Part shown: piece after piece, positions 36,840 through 48,287 of the stretch
Position numbering within the stretch: position 1 is the first letter of the stretch
Layout: each line of letters starts with the position of its first letter
NCBI RefSeq assembly: GCF_954871325.1
Contig: NC_088775.1
Coordinates: forward strand, 44,369,561 to 44,433,560
Length of the DNA stretch: 64,000 bases
Direction: 5' to 3'
DNA from: Gordionus sp. m RMFG-2023
Taxonomy: Eukaryota; Nematomorpha; Gordioida; Chordodea; Parachordodidae
Translations under genes and position numbers: made by a program
Notes under the pieces: model-generated
Databases searched by the model: none
Told to the model about the DNA's origin: nothing
Seen by the model: the letters and a program-made list of their open reading frames with translations, nothing else

Positions 36840-38194
36840 TTGTATAATTATAAATACAAATATTAATAATTTACTTGACATTTTTTCATATTTTCAACTC
36901 CATTTTTAAATTTATTCTCAAAGATTCCTATTGGAATGTTGATAAATTTTAAACAATTAAATTCATTTACGCCATTTATTTTTAATGATTAACTTATTCT
37001 CAAAGATTATTAATTAGAAGAGGAAAATGAAAGTGAACAAGTCAAAGTAAAAATTATTATATTGGATATTGTTAAATTAAAGAAATACGTCTAAATAAAA
37101 ATTTTTAAATCTATACATAACTGCTTTGTATTTTTAACTATATTTTGCCTATAAGGGTAATTCCATGACAAATCGACCATTGATTCGGCCGACCATCTCA
37201 AAAATGAATGAAACTTTGCATGTTAGTTATTTATGTTGTAAATGTTAAGAAAATCAAAATTTTAGAGTGCTAGCTCAACCAGATCTAATGATATACATCT
37301 TCAAAATCGCGAAGTGCGTGATTTCTTTAAATCGTGTTTTTTTAAAAAATACTTAAGATAGAGTTACAAATTATATATCATTTTATAGCCCGTAAAATTT
37401 TACATTGGAAAATATAAAAAAAATTAAAAAATTTCAAGTGTTTTCTTATTTTCGGTAAAAATAAAAAAATTAACATTGTTAGGAAGGGATTTTTTGGGTG
37501 TTAATATTCACTAAAAATGTTTATTACCTTTATATTAAACGATTTAATAAAAGATCTCGATAGCCATTTTTGTTTTTTTAATTTTATCTGATTTTTTATT
37601 AGTTTTATAAATAAAAAAATGCAATATAGATGACGTTATATTAAAATTTTTTATAATATATAATTTTAAATAAAAATATATATGAATAGTATTGTGATTA
37701 AAATTAATAAATCAATTGAGTATAACCAAGAATGATGTCCTGGGGCGATATGTAAGCAGGCAGCTCATACAGGTATTATTTATTGACGCTATATTGTATG
37801 TAAAAGCATTTTTTGCCACACTAAAGTCTTTCTTCATGGGTACTTGATGGGAGAGTGTTATATTTAATATAACAACCTTATATATTTTTTTTACATTGGG
37901 ACAATCATATATATCAAATTTAAAATTTGATGAGTGTCAAAACTTATATAATTATTTATATTATCTAAGGGATCCCCAAAAAATTCTTTTCAAAGATATT
38001 AGAGAAATGTTGATCTAAAAATTATGATATATATTTTTTTAAATTAATATGAATTCACCTTGTTATCATCATCCATTGTGTAAAATAAAAAAATATCTAG
38101 TTTTCTTTTTGTAATGAAATAAACCTGACAGGGTGTTTAAAGAATTTAAAGCAAGTATTATTTTTAATATAAAAAAACCTTATATAAAATTATA
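36840..38194. other. AT-rich spacer with one solo long-TIR end
   Basis: At 37155 GGGTAATTCCATGACAAATC begins a left arm resembling S2/S3 (ATTCGGCCGACC follows). No right end was found before S3, so it is a solo or truncated end of about 450 bp. The remainder shows no gene. Confidence 0.5.
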
Positions 38195-38290
38195 TTAAAA
38201 GTATCTATAATAGATACAGGATACAGATACCACATTTTTATATCTAGATACGCTTTTTAAAAATATCTATATATTCTATTATTTTTATGT
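38195..38290. repeat. GTATCTAGATAC-type array
   Basis: AGATACAGGATACAGATACC and TATCTAGATACG units lie directly before S3, as a similar array precedes S2. Probably a hAT subterminal region. Confidence 0.5.
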
Positions 38291-39333
38291 CATAATTGGG
38301 TCATTCCATGACAAATCAACCACGATTCGGCCGACCCCCTTCGATTTTTTTAAAATTTGGTAAGCAAAGAAAGGTCGATGTAACTAAGAAATAGCCAAAA
38401 TTTTAGCCTCCTAACATTTATATTTTTGAAGATATTAGGGTTCAAAGTGTCAAAAATGACGTATTTTTACCATTATCTGCCTTCATTCAATTAAGCATAT
38501 CTTAAAAACTACATAATTGTAAATAACAAATTTAATATCAAAATTACGTACAAAGATTCTACTTTTAGATAAAAAATTTTTTTTATTTTTTTTCCCAATT
38601 TCCGGTCATTTTATTTAATATATAAGGACTAAAAACGATTTTTTGGAAATAATACGACCTTCAATTTTTTTAAAAAATTTAGTAGACATTATTAAACTCT
38701 TCCTTTATATTTATAAAAAAAAATTGGTCTGGGACGCGGCCATCTTCATTCTCAAAATCGATAAAAATGTTTAGAAAAGTGTATAAATATTTTCCCGAAA
38801 GGGGGCGTCTTTGTATAAAATTATATATTAATCAGTTTTTAATGGTTTTTCTTGGACTATTTGATATAATTTAAAGGATTATTCATCTTGTAAGTGAAAA
38901 TAACAATAAATGGGGCTTTCATTCAATTATAGAAATTGTCTATCGATAAAAGAAATTCAATTTATTACTTTATTATAAAATTTTTTGCCCATATAACATA
39001 TACTTAATGAATATTAATAAAATATATTCAACCAAGTTTATAGTTCTTGAATATATGAATCAGAATCTTGTTCATTTCATAGACGCCAAAAATAATATCA
39101 AAATTTTCTCTACTCAATTTTTTAAAATAATTTGAAATTTTTAAAATATTACAAATATTAATTTATTATTATTATGAAATTATATACAAAATAAAAGTAT
39201 TATCATAAAATTACCCAAAACAATATAAATATTGGATCGGATTTTCTAAAATCGGCATAGTCTTTCTAAATTAGAATAACAATAAATAAGTGTTTCAATC
39301 AATAAAATAAATAAAAATTTTAAAATTGATTAA

Positions 39334-39568
39334 CCCTTTCGCGCCCAGCGAGATCATTTGTCATTAAAATTTTTAATCAATTAATTTTTATATTTAAAGA
39401 AACTAATGGTTGGTACTTAGAGATATTAATTTATAAAACAATATTTATTATTTCATATTTTATCATTAACCTGTCAAAATCATTATTTTATTATGTCAAA
39501 ATGATTATTTTATTATATCAAAGTACAAGTATTTTTTGTTTATGGGAAATATTTCAAGCGCGAAAGGG
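39334..39568. mobile_element. piggyBac MITE inserted in S3
   Basis: Ends CCCTTTCGCGCCCA... and ...GCGCGAAAGGG match the termini of the piggyBac at 54041-56517. TTAA precedes the left end, and a slightly changed TTTTA follows the right. S2 carries the same flanking sequence with a single TTAA and no insert (27541-27544), so insertion after S2 and S3 separated is directly visible. There is no coding capacity. Confidence 0.9.
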
Positions 39569-39639
39569 TTTTATTCATTCAATAACACATACTCACTATA
39601 TTAATTCATTTTTTAATAAATTTCTTGGTATTTTGATTT

Positions 39640-41305
39640 CTATCAACACCTAACCCCAAGCCTGGAAAAACTATAGACGAATATACAGTTAAAATTGTAC
39701 AAGAATTTTATTGTATGGACGAAATAAGCAGAATCATACCAGACAAGAAAGATTGCGTTTCGATTTTGACCAAAGACGGAAAAAAGAATACCATAAGAGA
39801 TTAATTTTAGATAATTTGAAAAAAATTTATATATTTTTTAAAGAAATGAGGCCTGATGTTAAAATTGGTTTTTCGAAATTCGCAAGCATTCGCCCAAAAA
39901 TTGTATACTCGTTGAAGGTAGTGGTACACATGTATGTGATTGCAGCTACCACCAAAATTTAAATTAATGATCATTGGATCAAATTTAACCAATGATATGT
40001 TGCCCTTTAAAACATACAAACATATTTTACACTTAATAATTTGTAATTCGCCTCAACCATCCATTTATATGGGCAAATGTGATAATTGTCCAGGGTCAAC
40101 ACATTTACGCGATCGAATAGAAATATTGTTTCGTTCTAAGGACATCGAATTTATAACATACAAACAATGGCTATCCGTAGATAGAACCACCCTTGAAACA
40201 ATAACCAAACCAGTAGGTGAATTTATTAATGCCTTTTTAAAATAAATGGAATCTTTATCATTTTTTTATTTCAACGCAACAATCGTTGTATCAAAACAAT
40301 CTAAAATTGAACTTAGACGAAGACCAATATTTAATTTTGTGATTTTTAAGAAAACTATAGCTTTATACTTTAGGATGAAGTACAAAATTATCATTGGAAT
40401 AGGGCTCAATCCACTGTTCACCCTTTTGTTATATATTATAAAGATAATTTTGCCAATATTTGTTGCCTAAATTATGTAATGATATCCGAATCTTTGCAAC
40501 ACAATACAATAGCAGTACATAATTTTAAAAAAACATTGCTCAATTTTTTAATTAATAAAATTTTTTATTTTTCGGTGGATCCGCTGCACAGTACAAAAAC
40601 GTAAAAATTTTATTAATATTTGCCATCATGAGATGGATTTCGGTGTACAGGCGAAATGGCATTTTTCTGCTACAGCACACGGGAAAAGTGTTTGTGATGG
40701 GATTGGTGGCACTGTTAAAAGATTAGCCGCTAGAGCTAGTTTACAAGGCCTTACTCAAAGTACACATCATATGAATTGTACGAGTTAGCTAAAGAAAATA
40801 TTAATGTCATATATTTTGAATAGATGACCAAAATAAATTATGATTACGAAGATCTATTACTCAGGGAAAGATTTTCAAAAACTAGATCTATACCTGGAAC
40901 ACACAAAATACACCTTGATTCCAACAGATCTACATAATTTAAAAGTAAAATATATTCCAATTTAATAGAAAGTACTTTGGAATAGTTATCATATAATGAT
41001 GAAAGTATAATTATTGAAGAAATATCATGATACCTAACTTATTTTTATGATTCTAATTGGTGGTTAGCTTTGTTTTAGTGAAAAATCAAAAGCAGGAAGA
41101 AATATATATAAAGTTTCTACACCCATCCGGACCTTCAAATTCCTTTACATTCCCAAGATAGACGACACTCTTTGCTTGCCCAAATGTCATATCTTAACAT
41201 TAGTTTCACTGTTAAATGCTACTGGCCGTAGTTATACTATACATTGTCGTCACAAGAAAGTAAATGCGCTACCGAAAAATTAGAATCTTTTAAAAGTAAG
41301 TTTAA
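39640..41305 (+). pseudogene. S3 transposase, decayed
   Basis: Aligned to the S2 protein it keeps PGKTIDEYTVKIVQEFYCMD, EMRPDVKIGFSKFASIRPK, YMGKCDNCPGSTHLRDRIEI and TYKQWLSVDRTTLETIT. It also keeps a degraded SGGSAAQYKN region and HFSATAHGKSVCDGIGGTVK, plus C-terminal FLHPSGPSNSFTFP-like sequence. The N-terminal zinc-finger part is absent. There are more frameshifts and stops than in S2. Confidence 0.82.
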
Positions 41306-43278
41306 ATTTAAATTATAGTAATTTTTTTAATATTTAGGGCGCCACATATGAAATGCACAAGATTCTGATTCATATATTCAAGAACTCGAAACTTAATTAA
41401 ACATATTTTATTAATATTTATTAAATATATGTTATATGGGCAAAAATTTTTATAATAAATTATAAATAAAGTAATAAATTGAATTTCTGTTATCGTTAGA
41501 CAATTTCTATAATTGAATGAAAGCCCCATTTATTGTTATTTTCACTTACAAGATGAATAATCCTTTAAATTATATCAAATAGTCCAAGAAAAACCATTAA
41601 AAAATTATTAATATATAATTTTATACAAAGACGCCCCCTTTCGGGGAAATATTTATACACTTTCTAAACATTTTTATCGATTTTGAGAATGAAGATGGCC
41701 GCGTCCCAGACCAATTTTTTTTTATAAATATAAAGGAAGAGTTTAATATTGTCTACTAAATTTTTTAAAAAAATTGAAGGTCGTATTATTTCCAAAAAAT
41801 CGTTTTTAGTCCTTATATATTAAATAAAATGACCGGAAATTGGGAAAAAAAATAAAAAATTTTTTTTATCTAAAAGTAGAATCTTTGTATGTAATTTTGA
41901 TATTAAATTTGTTATTTACAATTATGTAGTTTTTAAGATATGCTTAATTGAATGAAGGCAGATAATGGTAAAAATACGTCATTTTTGACACTTTGAACCC
42001 TAATATCTTCAAAAATATAAATGTTAGGAGGCTAAAATTTTGGCTATTTCTTAGTTACATCGACCTTTCTTTGTTTACCAAATTTTAAAAAAATCGAAGG
42101 GGGTCGGCCGAAAATCTCATTTTTTTTGCTCATTTGACGTGGAATGACCCAATTAGGAACTGGGTTTAGTTTCATTTAAATAACTATGTTTTTTTCTCAT
42201 AATTTTCTTAGCATTTTTTTGTAATAAATAGAATAAAATAGATAAACATAAAATTTTCAGATTGGTGAATATTTAAATTTAACATAACATTATAAATAAA
42301 GAGATTAGGATTAAAATAAATATTTTGAGGTTAAGAAATATTTTATAATTTTAAAAAGGGCCACAGATCATGATATTGTTGCATAAGGCAAAAAAAATTA
42401 ATTTTGCAGGATTCTAAGATATGGACAAAGGCTAGTATTAAAAAAATTTAAATGGTAAAAGAGCAGAATAATTTTGAAGAATCATTTTAATATAAAATTA
42501 TTTTTTGTCTAAATTTATAAAAATATTTGTGCTCATTTTGAAGTTTTTGTAAAAATTTTTTTACAGTTTTTGTTATATTTGAGATTAAGTTACTACAAAT
42601 AACATTTAAGCAAACTTTTTAAATGTTAAAAATGGATCATATGGTGAATAATTCCTTGACAAATCAACAAAAAAAAGCACGATTTTCAACCCGACCCTTC
42701 AAATTTTTCTAAAATTTTACAAAATATATATTCGCCTCCAATTTCAAACAATGTCTGAGATATGAGCCTCTAAATGTAAATGGGGCATGGCGAAATACCC
42801 TCCTTTTAATTTTAGATATCTTTGGATATAATTGAGCGAGTAATGTTAAATATTGTTTAAAAATTTAAATGTCAAACCGGAAATGAGCATAAATCAAATC
42901 GGGGTTTTTATCTCTCAGATTTTTTTATGTATGGATATAAAATCAATTAATAAATATGCAAAATAGTTGGACTGAACTCACGTTTAGGAGATATGTGGCA
43001 TTTTAATCATTATTCTATTGCAAATATTCTCTATAAATATTTGATGTTATAGGAGATATGGCTCTAATCATTAATCTATTGCAAATATTCTCTATAAATA
43101 TTTGATATTAATCAATAATGGCAATATAAGTCAAAAGCTATCAATAAATATTTAAAAATAGTTATTAAAGTTCTAAAAAGCTTTTTTTGAGGGGGACTGG
43201 TTAATTTAATTGTTGAATTGAATTTCTCTCCTTATAAAAATAACTTCAAAATACAAATCTATTTTTGATAATAATTTT

Positions 43279-44173
43279 CAGAGACCTGCAAAGGTACCAT
43301 TTGTACGGCCCGGCTCGGATTTTTTTTCAAAAATTTTTTACGGCCAGGCTCGGCCCGGGTTTAAAAATTTTAGGCCTGGCCTGGCCCGGCCCGGGTTTAA
43401 AAATTTTAGGCCTGGCTTGGCCCGGCCCGAATATTTAAAAAAAATTTTTGGGGGCCCGGCCCGGCCAGGATTTTAAAAATAAATTTTTTTTAGGCCCGGC
43501 TCGGAATTTTTCAAAATTACATTCAACCTGGTATATACAAAAAATTCATTATTTCGTATTTTATCATATTTTTCGGAGAGTATTATCATTTAATAAGCAA
43601 GTATAAAAACGGCTAACTCAATATTTTCGCCAGAAAAATATTGACTAAGCCTTGAAATTTCGATACTATATGTCTAGACCTTTGCTCCTTCTATGAGCAA
43701 AATTTCCAGGCTTGCTTAATATTTTTCTGGATAAAGAACTGAGTTACCCGTTTTTAAAAATCGGCTCAAAACGAGCCTTTTTTAACATATTTTATTCTAA
43801 ACAGATATTTAGTATATTACAAATTGATACAATAAAAAATTTGTGTAAATAATATTTTGAGAATATAATAATGTATTTAATCCTTTGCGTATTTATTCCA
43901 TGGCAGGAAAACTATAATTTTATTATATGATAGATACTATGAGTGTTAGCTAGTGTTAACTTTCACCAAACATTATATTAATCATAACTATATATAATCA
44001 TTATAACCATATCTAATTGACGAATATAATAATTTATGTTGTATTAATTTTTTAAAAAAATACGGCCCGGCCCGGGTATTTTTTAATTTCAGGCGCGGCC
44101 CGGGTATATTTAAAAATTTAAAATACAGCCCGGCTCTGGTACCCGGGCTTAGGGCCGGGCCTGCAGGTCTCTG
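43279..44173. mobile_element. hAT MITE with GGCCCGG arrays, inserted in S4
   Basis: The ends CAGAGACCTGCA and TGCAGGTCTCTG are inverted, with an exact 8-bp duplication ATAATTTT (43271-43278 and 44174-44181). GGCCCGGCCCGG-type arrays occupy about 43305-43505 and 44060-44160. There is no coding capacity. Relatives lie at 57267-57662 and 63000-63240. Confidence 0.94.
43606..43790. mobile_element. hAT MITE (TAGTGTTGTTAAAC family), partial copy 3
   Basis: ACGGCTAACTCAATATT, the TGTCTAGACCTTTG centre and ATCGGCTCAAAACGAGCC match 23435-23657. The outer left end is missing. It lies inside the GGCCCGG hAT MITE. Confidence 0.75.
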
Positions 44174-44625
44174 ATAATTTTATTGAAAAAAAATTTTAGT
44201 TCTTATATTGTAAATTGAATAATTTTTACAATATTATTATAATTTTCCCTATGAATAAAAATATGAAACATTAAAAATTTAAATGGCTCTTCTAGCTCAA
44301 TTATATCGAAAATTAAAGTGAGTGCATTTGCCTTAATTTTTTGACCTTAAGCCTGTATCCCAACTGCTATTCAGAGTTCGATGCTTAAATTTTATTTTTT
44401 CTTAGTTATAGTATTAGTAAAAATTTTAGAAAAATCTAAGGGGATTAAGTTGAAACTCATGTTGATTTGTCATGAAATTCACCATATATAAGAAGTCATA
44501 CCAAATTATTTCCACACAGAGAAATAAGCTATATTTATCTGTAATTCGTTTAATAATATATTAATTTGATTGATAAGGATCATTCCATTTGATTCTTAAT
44601 ATTTCATTCATTCAAACCTACATAA

Positions 44626-44871
44626 TTAAATACACATTTTTTATTTCAACGGATAATAAGCCTCAATTATGATAGTCTTTCACAAACATCAAACTCCAAT
44701 ACCAAAAGCGAACCCATCACTGACGATTATGGCTACTACTCTGCTGCTACAAAGAACAACAATTCTACATATCTTTCTTTGCCCTCACCATCACCCCATT
44801 CAGAACCATTACGAATTTGTGCTTTAACTTCAGGATCAGCTGACGTTGGGGTTGTTCAAAATTCTTTGGCC
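44626..44871 (+). other. Open frame upstream of the ZC3H10-like start
   Basis: The ZC3H10-like frame stays open upstream of its first ATG to a stop at 44623, with plausible protein (SNTKSEPITDDYGYYSAATK, then SLPSPSPHSEP). No ATG lies in frame here. Either translation starts at 44872, or an upstream exon is spliced in. A TTTATTTCAACGGATAATAAG acceptor-like stretch is present just before 44661. Confidence 0.4.
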
Positions 44872-46758
44872 ATGGGAATCTCTCAGCAGGTGCCGTCACT
44901 TATGATGATGGTGGACTCGCGAATATGCCGCGATTTTCTGCGGGGTGTGTGTAAACGTGGACCCGCATGTAAATTTATCCACCACCACATCATGGATGCA
45001 GCCCCCATTCCACTAGTTTGCCGCGATCATCGTAACGGTATATGTGTCCGAGGATCTACTTGTAAATATCAGCACATTCCGCTTTCGCCTCTACCTTCAG
45101 TTGGCACTTCATGCAATGAGGACTGTGGTGACGAAGACTCACTTATGATGGTTATGATGGGTGGCGGGATCGGTGGGGGTCCTGTTGGTGTGTCTTTGGC
45201 CCCCTCAACCTCTTTTTACTTATCGGATTCTCGGGCCACCTCTATGACCATCCCATCGTCTCTCTTCTCTTGTGCTAAATCCATTGGTCTCGATGATGCA
45301 GTATTAACATCTCGTCGTTGGGATCAGGTCTGTGGTGATATCACCCCTAATACGGCATCTTTCTCACCCCCATACTCATCTTCGGCCTCTCATGCCCAAT
45401 TGAGTACTGCGGATAAGATTATTCCCGTCTGCCGGGACTACATGAAAGGAAAGTGCGACCGTGGTTTTCGATGCCGCTTTCGACACATTACTATGGCGGA
45501 TTATCGTAGCGACTCGAAAGAGCGCTCTCGAGGTTCCATCTTTAAGGAAGGACCCTCTATTTTAGGTCGAATATTACCAACGGTATCACTGCCCACAGTC
45601 GTCGTCAGCGCAGCCTCTGGTCCGCTCTTTATATCGCATCAGCCCCATCACTCAGCCCTGCAATATTCTCTGTCTCCCCTCTCCATGCAGTCATGTTGTC
45701 CGCTGACTTACGTGACCCCGGCTTCAGCAACTATCAATATCTTGGATCCCGGCTTAGAACTGCCTCTTACGAAGCGCCGCCTTCGTCAACAGGCTCAACA
45801 GATAGGTAATGCTGTCGTCAGCATTATTGATAACCCCCTTTCCAATTCGGCTTCTATGGACGGTTTGAACAATTCCAACGATTCCATTAACACTTTTAAT
45901 AATGTCAAACTCAGTGCTGGTGGTAGCGCGGGTATTCTCAACATGATACCACTATACTCTGGTTCCGATTTTAACAACATTAACAATTCTTCCGGTAACC
46001 ATAATCTTCATACCTTGTCCCACTCGGAAAAGGCTTTGGTAGAGGAGAACGAAAGCCTGAAGCAACGACTTAATACTCTCAAGAAACAGATTGCGGAACT
46101 TAATGCCACAGTTGATATGCTTCTCGAGCAGAATAGGAGGTTACGGTTGTGCGGTATGGGTGGAGGTATAGTCGGAAGTGCTAATACCCTTCTTGGATCG
46201 CTCAATAACACAACCTCTATGACTCTGGGTCAAATCGCTCAATCCCCTTCCGCTGCTATAGCCCCATTGACTCTTCTGGCCGCCCACCAGCCTCACCAGC
46301 AACTTCAACCTCTGACACAATCTACCCTCATGATAGGAAACAATCACCAAATAATTCCACACTCTTTCCAAACCAATATCAGTGGTAATCAATCATTCAA
46401 CATCTCTGATACCTCGTTGGCCGGCACCCATCTTAGTAATATCCAGGTCTTGCCATGTATCAACCAATCCCATAGTTACCTCCAAAGCGGCGACACCACT
46501 TTCCTTCAGAATCAGCTTTATCAGCAACACCAACAAATGCTGAACGTTACCCAGATTAACCCTTCCCTGCAATCTCATTCTACTCACTCTCACGTTCAAC
46601 AACTCGCCTCCGCAAACTCTATATCTCTCTGCATTGAGACAGATCAACTTACTCAAAATCAAATAGTTCCCAATGTATGCGAAACAGTCAACTCTCGTGC
46701 AGCCAACCACGTAAACGACAGAGAGACAATAAAAATTAAGGAAGATATCACGAAATAG
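44872..46758 (+). CDS. ZC3H10: ZC3H10-like CCCH zinc-finger protein
   Basis: The only convincing host gene. It is 628 residues from the first in-frame ATG. Three CCCH fingers of spacing CX7CX5CX3H lie at about residues 19-37 (CRDFLRGVCKRGPACKFIH), 50-68 (CRDHRNGICVRGSTCKYQH) and 187-205 (CRDYMKGKCDRGFRCRFRH). A coiled coil lies near 384-430 (EENESLKQRLNTLKKQIAEL, then LLEQNRRLR). Finger order plus this coiled coil match vertebrate ZC3H10. It is longer than the human protein because of a Ser/Met-rich linker between fingers 2 and 3 and a Gln/His/Asn-rich tail. The family binds RNA, and mammalian members are implicated in mitochondrial and thermogenic gene control. The reading frame is uninterrupted in one exon, with much higher GC content than its neighbours. 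An upstream exon is possible. Transposons flank it on both sides, but none interrupts it. Confidence 0.9.
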   Translation: MGISQQVPSLMMMVDSRICRDFLRGVCKRGPACKFIHHHIMDAAPIPLVCRDHRNGICVRGSTCKYQHIPLSPLPSVGTSCNEDCGDEDSLMMVMMGGGIGGGPVGVSLAPSTSFYLSDSRATSMTIPSSLFSCAKSIGLDDAVLTSRRWDQVCGDITPNTASFSPPYSSSASHAQLSTADKIIPVCRDYMKGKCDRGFRCRFRHITMADYRSDSKERSRGSIFKEGPSILGRILPTVSLPTVVVSAASGPLFISHQPHHSALQYSLSPLSMQSCCPLTYVTPASATINILDPGLELPLTKRRLRQQAQQIGNAVVSIIDNPLSNSASMDGLNNSNDSINTFNNVKLSAGGSAGILNMIPLYSGSDFNNINNSSGNHNLHTLSHSEKALVEENESLKQRLNTLKKQIAELNATVDMLLEQNRRLRLCGMGGGIVGSANTLLGSLNNTTSMTLGQIAQSPSAAIAPLTLLAAHQPHQQLQPLTQSTLMIGNNHQIIPHSFQTNISGNQSFNISDTSLAGTHLSNIQVLPCINQSHSYLQSGDTTFLQNQLYQQHQQMLNVTQINPSLQSHSTHSHVQQLASANSISLCIETDQLTQNQIVPNVCETVNSRAANHVNDRETIKIKEDITK

Positions 46759-47295
46759 AAAATAATTTTTTCGAATTACTTATACGATATTAGCGTTTAA
46801 TTCCACACTAATTTTTAATTGTATTTATATATTTTATTCTGTCGTTTATATTAATTATATAATGCATCATGTTATTGTTTTTTGTTTATTATGATGAGTA
46901 ATAACCGAAATAATTGTTAAACATCGTTATTTCATTCTTCTACCTGTATGACCTTTATTTATTAATTAAAAATTGTATTGACATATTTGTTTTCTCTGTA
47001 ACTATTTTGAAATGATAATAAAACATTATTTAAAAAAGATTAATTGCTCTAAATTGAAACTTGTTTTATGCGAATCTTTGTCAGACTTTTCAACAAACAT
47101 TACCACTCCGCTTTATACTGTTTTAAAATGTAATTGTACACTAAAAATGAATTTCATAGAATCATTTATCCTTATGGTAAAAATGCGAATTGATTAATTA
47201 GGTTATTCATATGAATTGATAATTCAATATTTTGATTCCATCAACAAAACGTTTTTTCAAAGCTGTTTTTAGGTAATGTTACCAGCAAATGATGT
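46759..47295 (+). other. Probable 3' UTR and spacer of the ZC3H10-like gene
   Basis: AT-rich, with no frame of interest. It holds a polyadenylation-type AATAAA at 47017-47022 (GATAATAAAAC). Confidence 0.5.
47017..47022 (+). promoter_or_regulatory. Candidate polyadenylation signal
   Basis: AATAAA about 260 bp after the ZC3H10-like stop codon. Such hexamers are common by chance in AT-rich DNA. Confidence 0.35.
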
Positions 47296-47303
47296 GTGAA
47301 ATG

Positions 47304-47867
47304 CAGGGACCTGAACCGTTCAGTTTGGTAAAGGTTCAGTATGTAAAAAATTATAGTGGTTACGCTTTGGTTCAGAAGAAATTTATAAAGGTTCGGTTCA
47401 GCTAATTATAAAGGTTCATTACGGTTAGAAATTTTTTTTTATTGAAGCAACACCATCTTCTAATTTATTTTTATTTTAAGTATCTATGAATTATATATAA
47501 AAAAAAATTTATAAGATTCAAAATAACTCATTTTTAAATATATTATTTGAACGTATTAGTAAAATATTTTCTAATATAAATGGATTCCTTTTTGTTCGTT
47601 GTGACGATAACACAAATTTTAGCCCCGAAAAAGTCCTTTCTACAGAAACTTGTGTTGCGGGAACCGCCAATACTATAAGAGCAAGTTTATATAATTCTGG
47701 ATATTCAAATTATTTCCATTTCTAAAATATAAAAACTGACCGGTTTAACCGTTTTTTATAAAGGTTCATTTTACTCCTTCAAAAGATAATTATATCGGTT
47801 ATGTTTCAGATATTTATACCGGTTTATAATGGTTTAACGGTTTGTTACGGTTCACTCCGGGTCCCTG
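47304..47867 (-). mobile_element. hAT deletion derivative with GGTTCGG arrays
   Basis: The ends CAGGGACCTGAACCG and, inverted, CAGGGACCCGGAGTGAACCG are flanked by GTGAAATG (47296-47303) and GTGAAACG (47868-47875), a near-perfect 8-bp duplication. On the minus strand at about 47700-47570 it still encodes YPELYKLALIVLAVPATQVS, then VERTFSGLKFVLSSQRTK. This is the hAT C-terminal dimerisation domain. The element lost the rest of the transposase and kept both ends. Confidence 0.88.
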
Positions 47868-47875
47868 GTGAAACG

Positions 47876-48287
47876 GGGATCCGGATATTTTTAAAAAATG
47901 AATTCAACAAGTTATCCTTTGTTTGGAAATATACAAAAAAATTGTTGGTAACATTGCCCAATAACCGCTTCCAAAAATACGTTTATCTGGAAATGTCCGA
48001 AGAAAGAATGACCAAAAAATTATGAAGTAATTTTATATATAATAATTCAATGAAATTATTTTTCGTAAAATAGTATAGCGAATCGTGTAATTCGGGTTAA
48101 TTGTATAATAGGAATGATATATGACCGATATCATTCTTCTCATAATGGAAAGAAATTAATTTCTAAATTTTTAAATAATTTTTAAATAAAATGTTTTAAA
48201 GAAAGGGATATTATTTAAAAAAGTAATTTTAAAATTTGATAATTTGTTGAGTCTTCCAAAATAAATTGAAATTAGTTTTGTACACTG
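47876..48287. other. AT-rich spacer
   Basis: No recognisable gene or repeat. The open frame at 47801-48025 starts inside the hAT end and is not convincing. Confidence 0.5.

Larger units (their letters stand above)
38298..42150 (+). mobile_element. Long-TIR DDE transposon S3 (same family as S2)
   Basis: Inverted ends GGGTCATTCC are flanked by AATT on both sides (38294-38297 and 42151-42154). The long arms (38298 to about 39110, and about 41330-42150) match each other and those of S2. A decayed transposase lies on the plus strand, and a piggyBac MITE is inserted between the left arm and the gene. Confidence 0.9.
42653..44483. mobile_element. Non-autonomous long-TIR element S4
   Basis: Ends GGTGAATAATTCC... 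and ...GAAATTCACC are flanked by ATAT (42649-42652 and 44484-44487). The inner arm carries AATCAACAAAAAAAAGCACG and its complement, as in S1. It has no transposase. Its own length is about 0.9 kb, with a 0.9-kb hAT MITE inserted in it. Confidence 0.85.

Noticed and set aside
43279-44173. CpG-island-like promoter for the ZC3H10-like gene
   Set aside because: The GC-rich patches are the ends of a hAT MITE with an exact 8-bp duplication. Any promoter role would be incidental.
45795-46710. Minus-strand open frames inside the ZC3H10-like gene
   Set aside because: They are shadows of the conserved plus-strand coding sequence.
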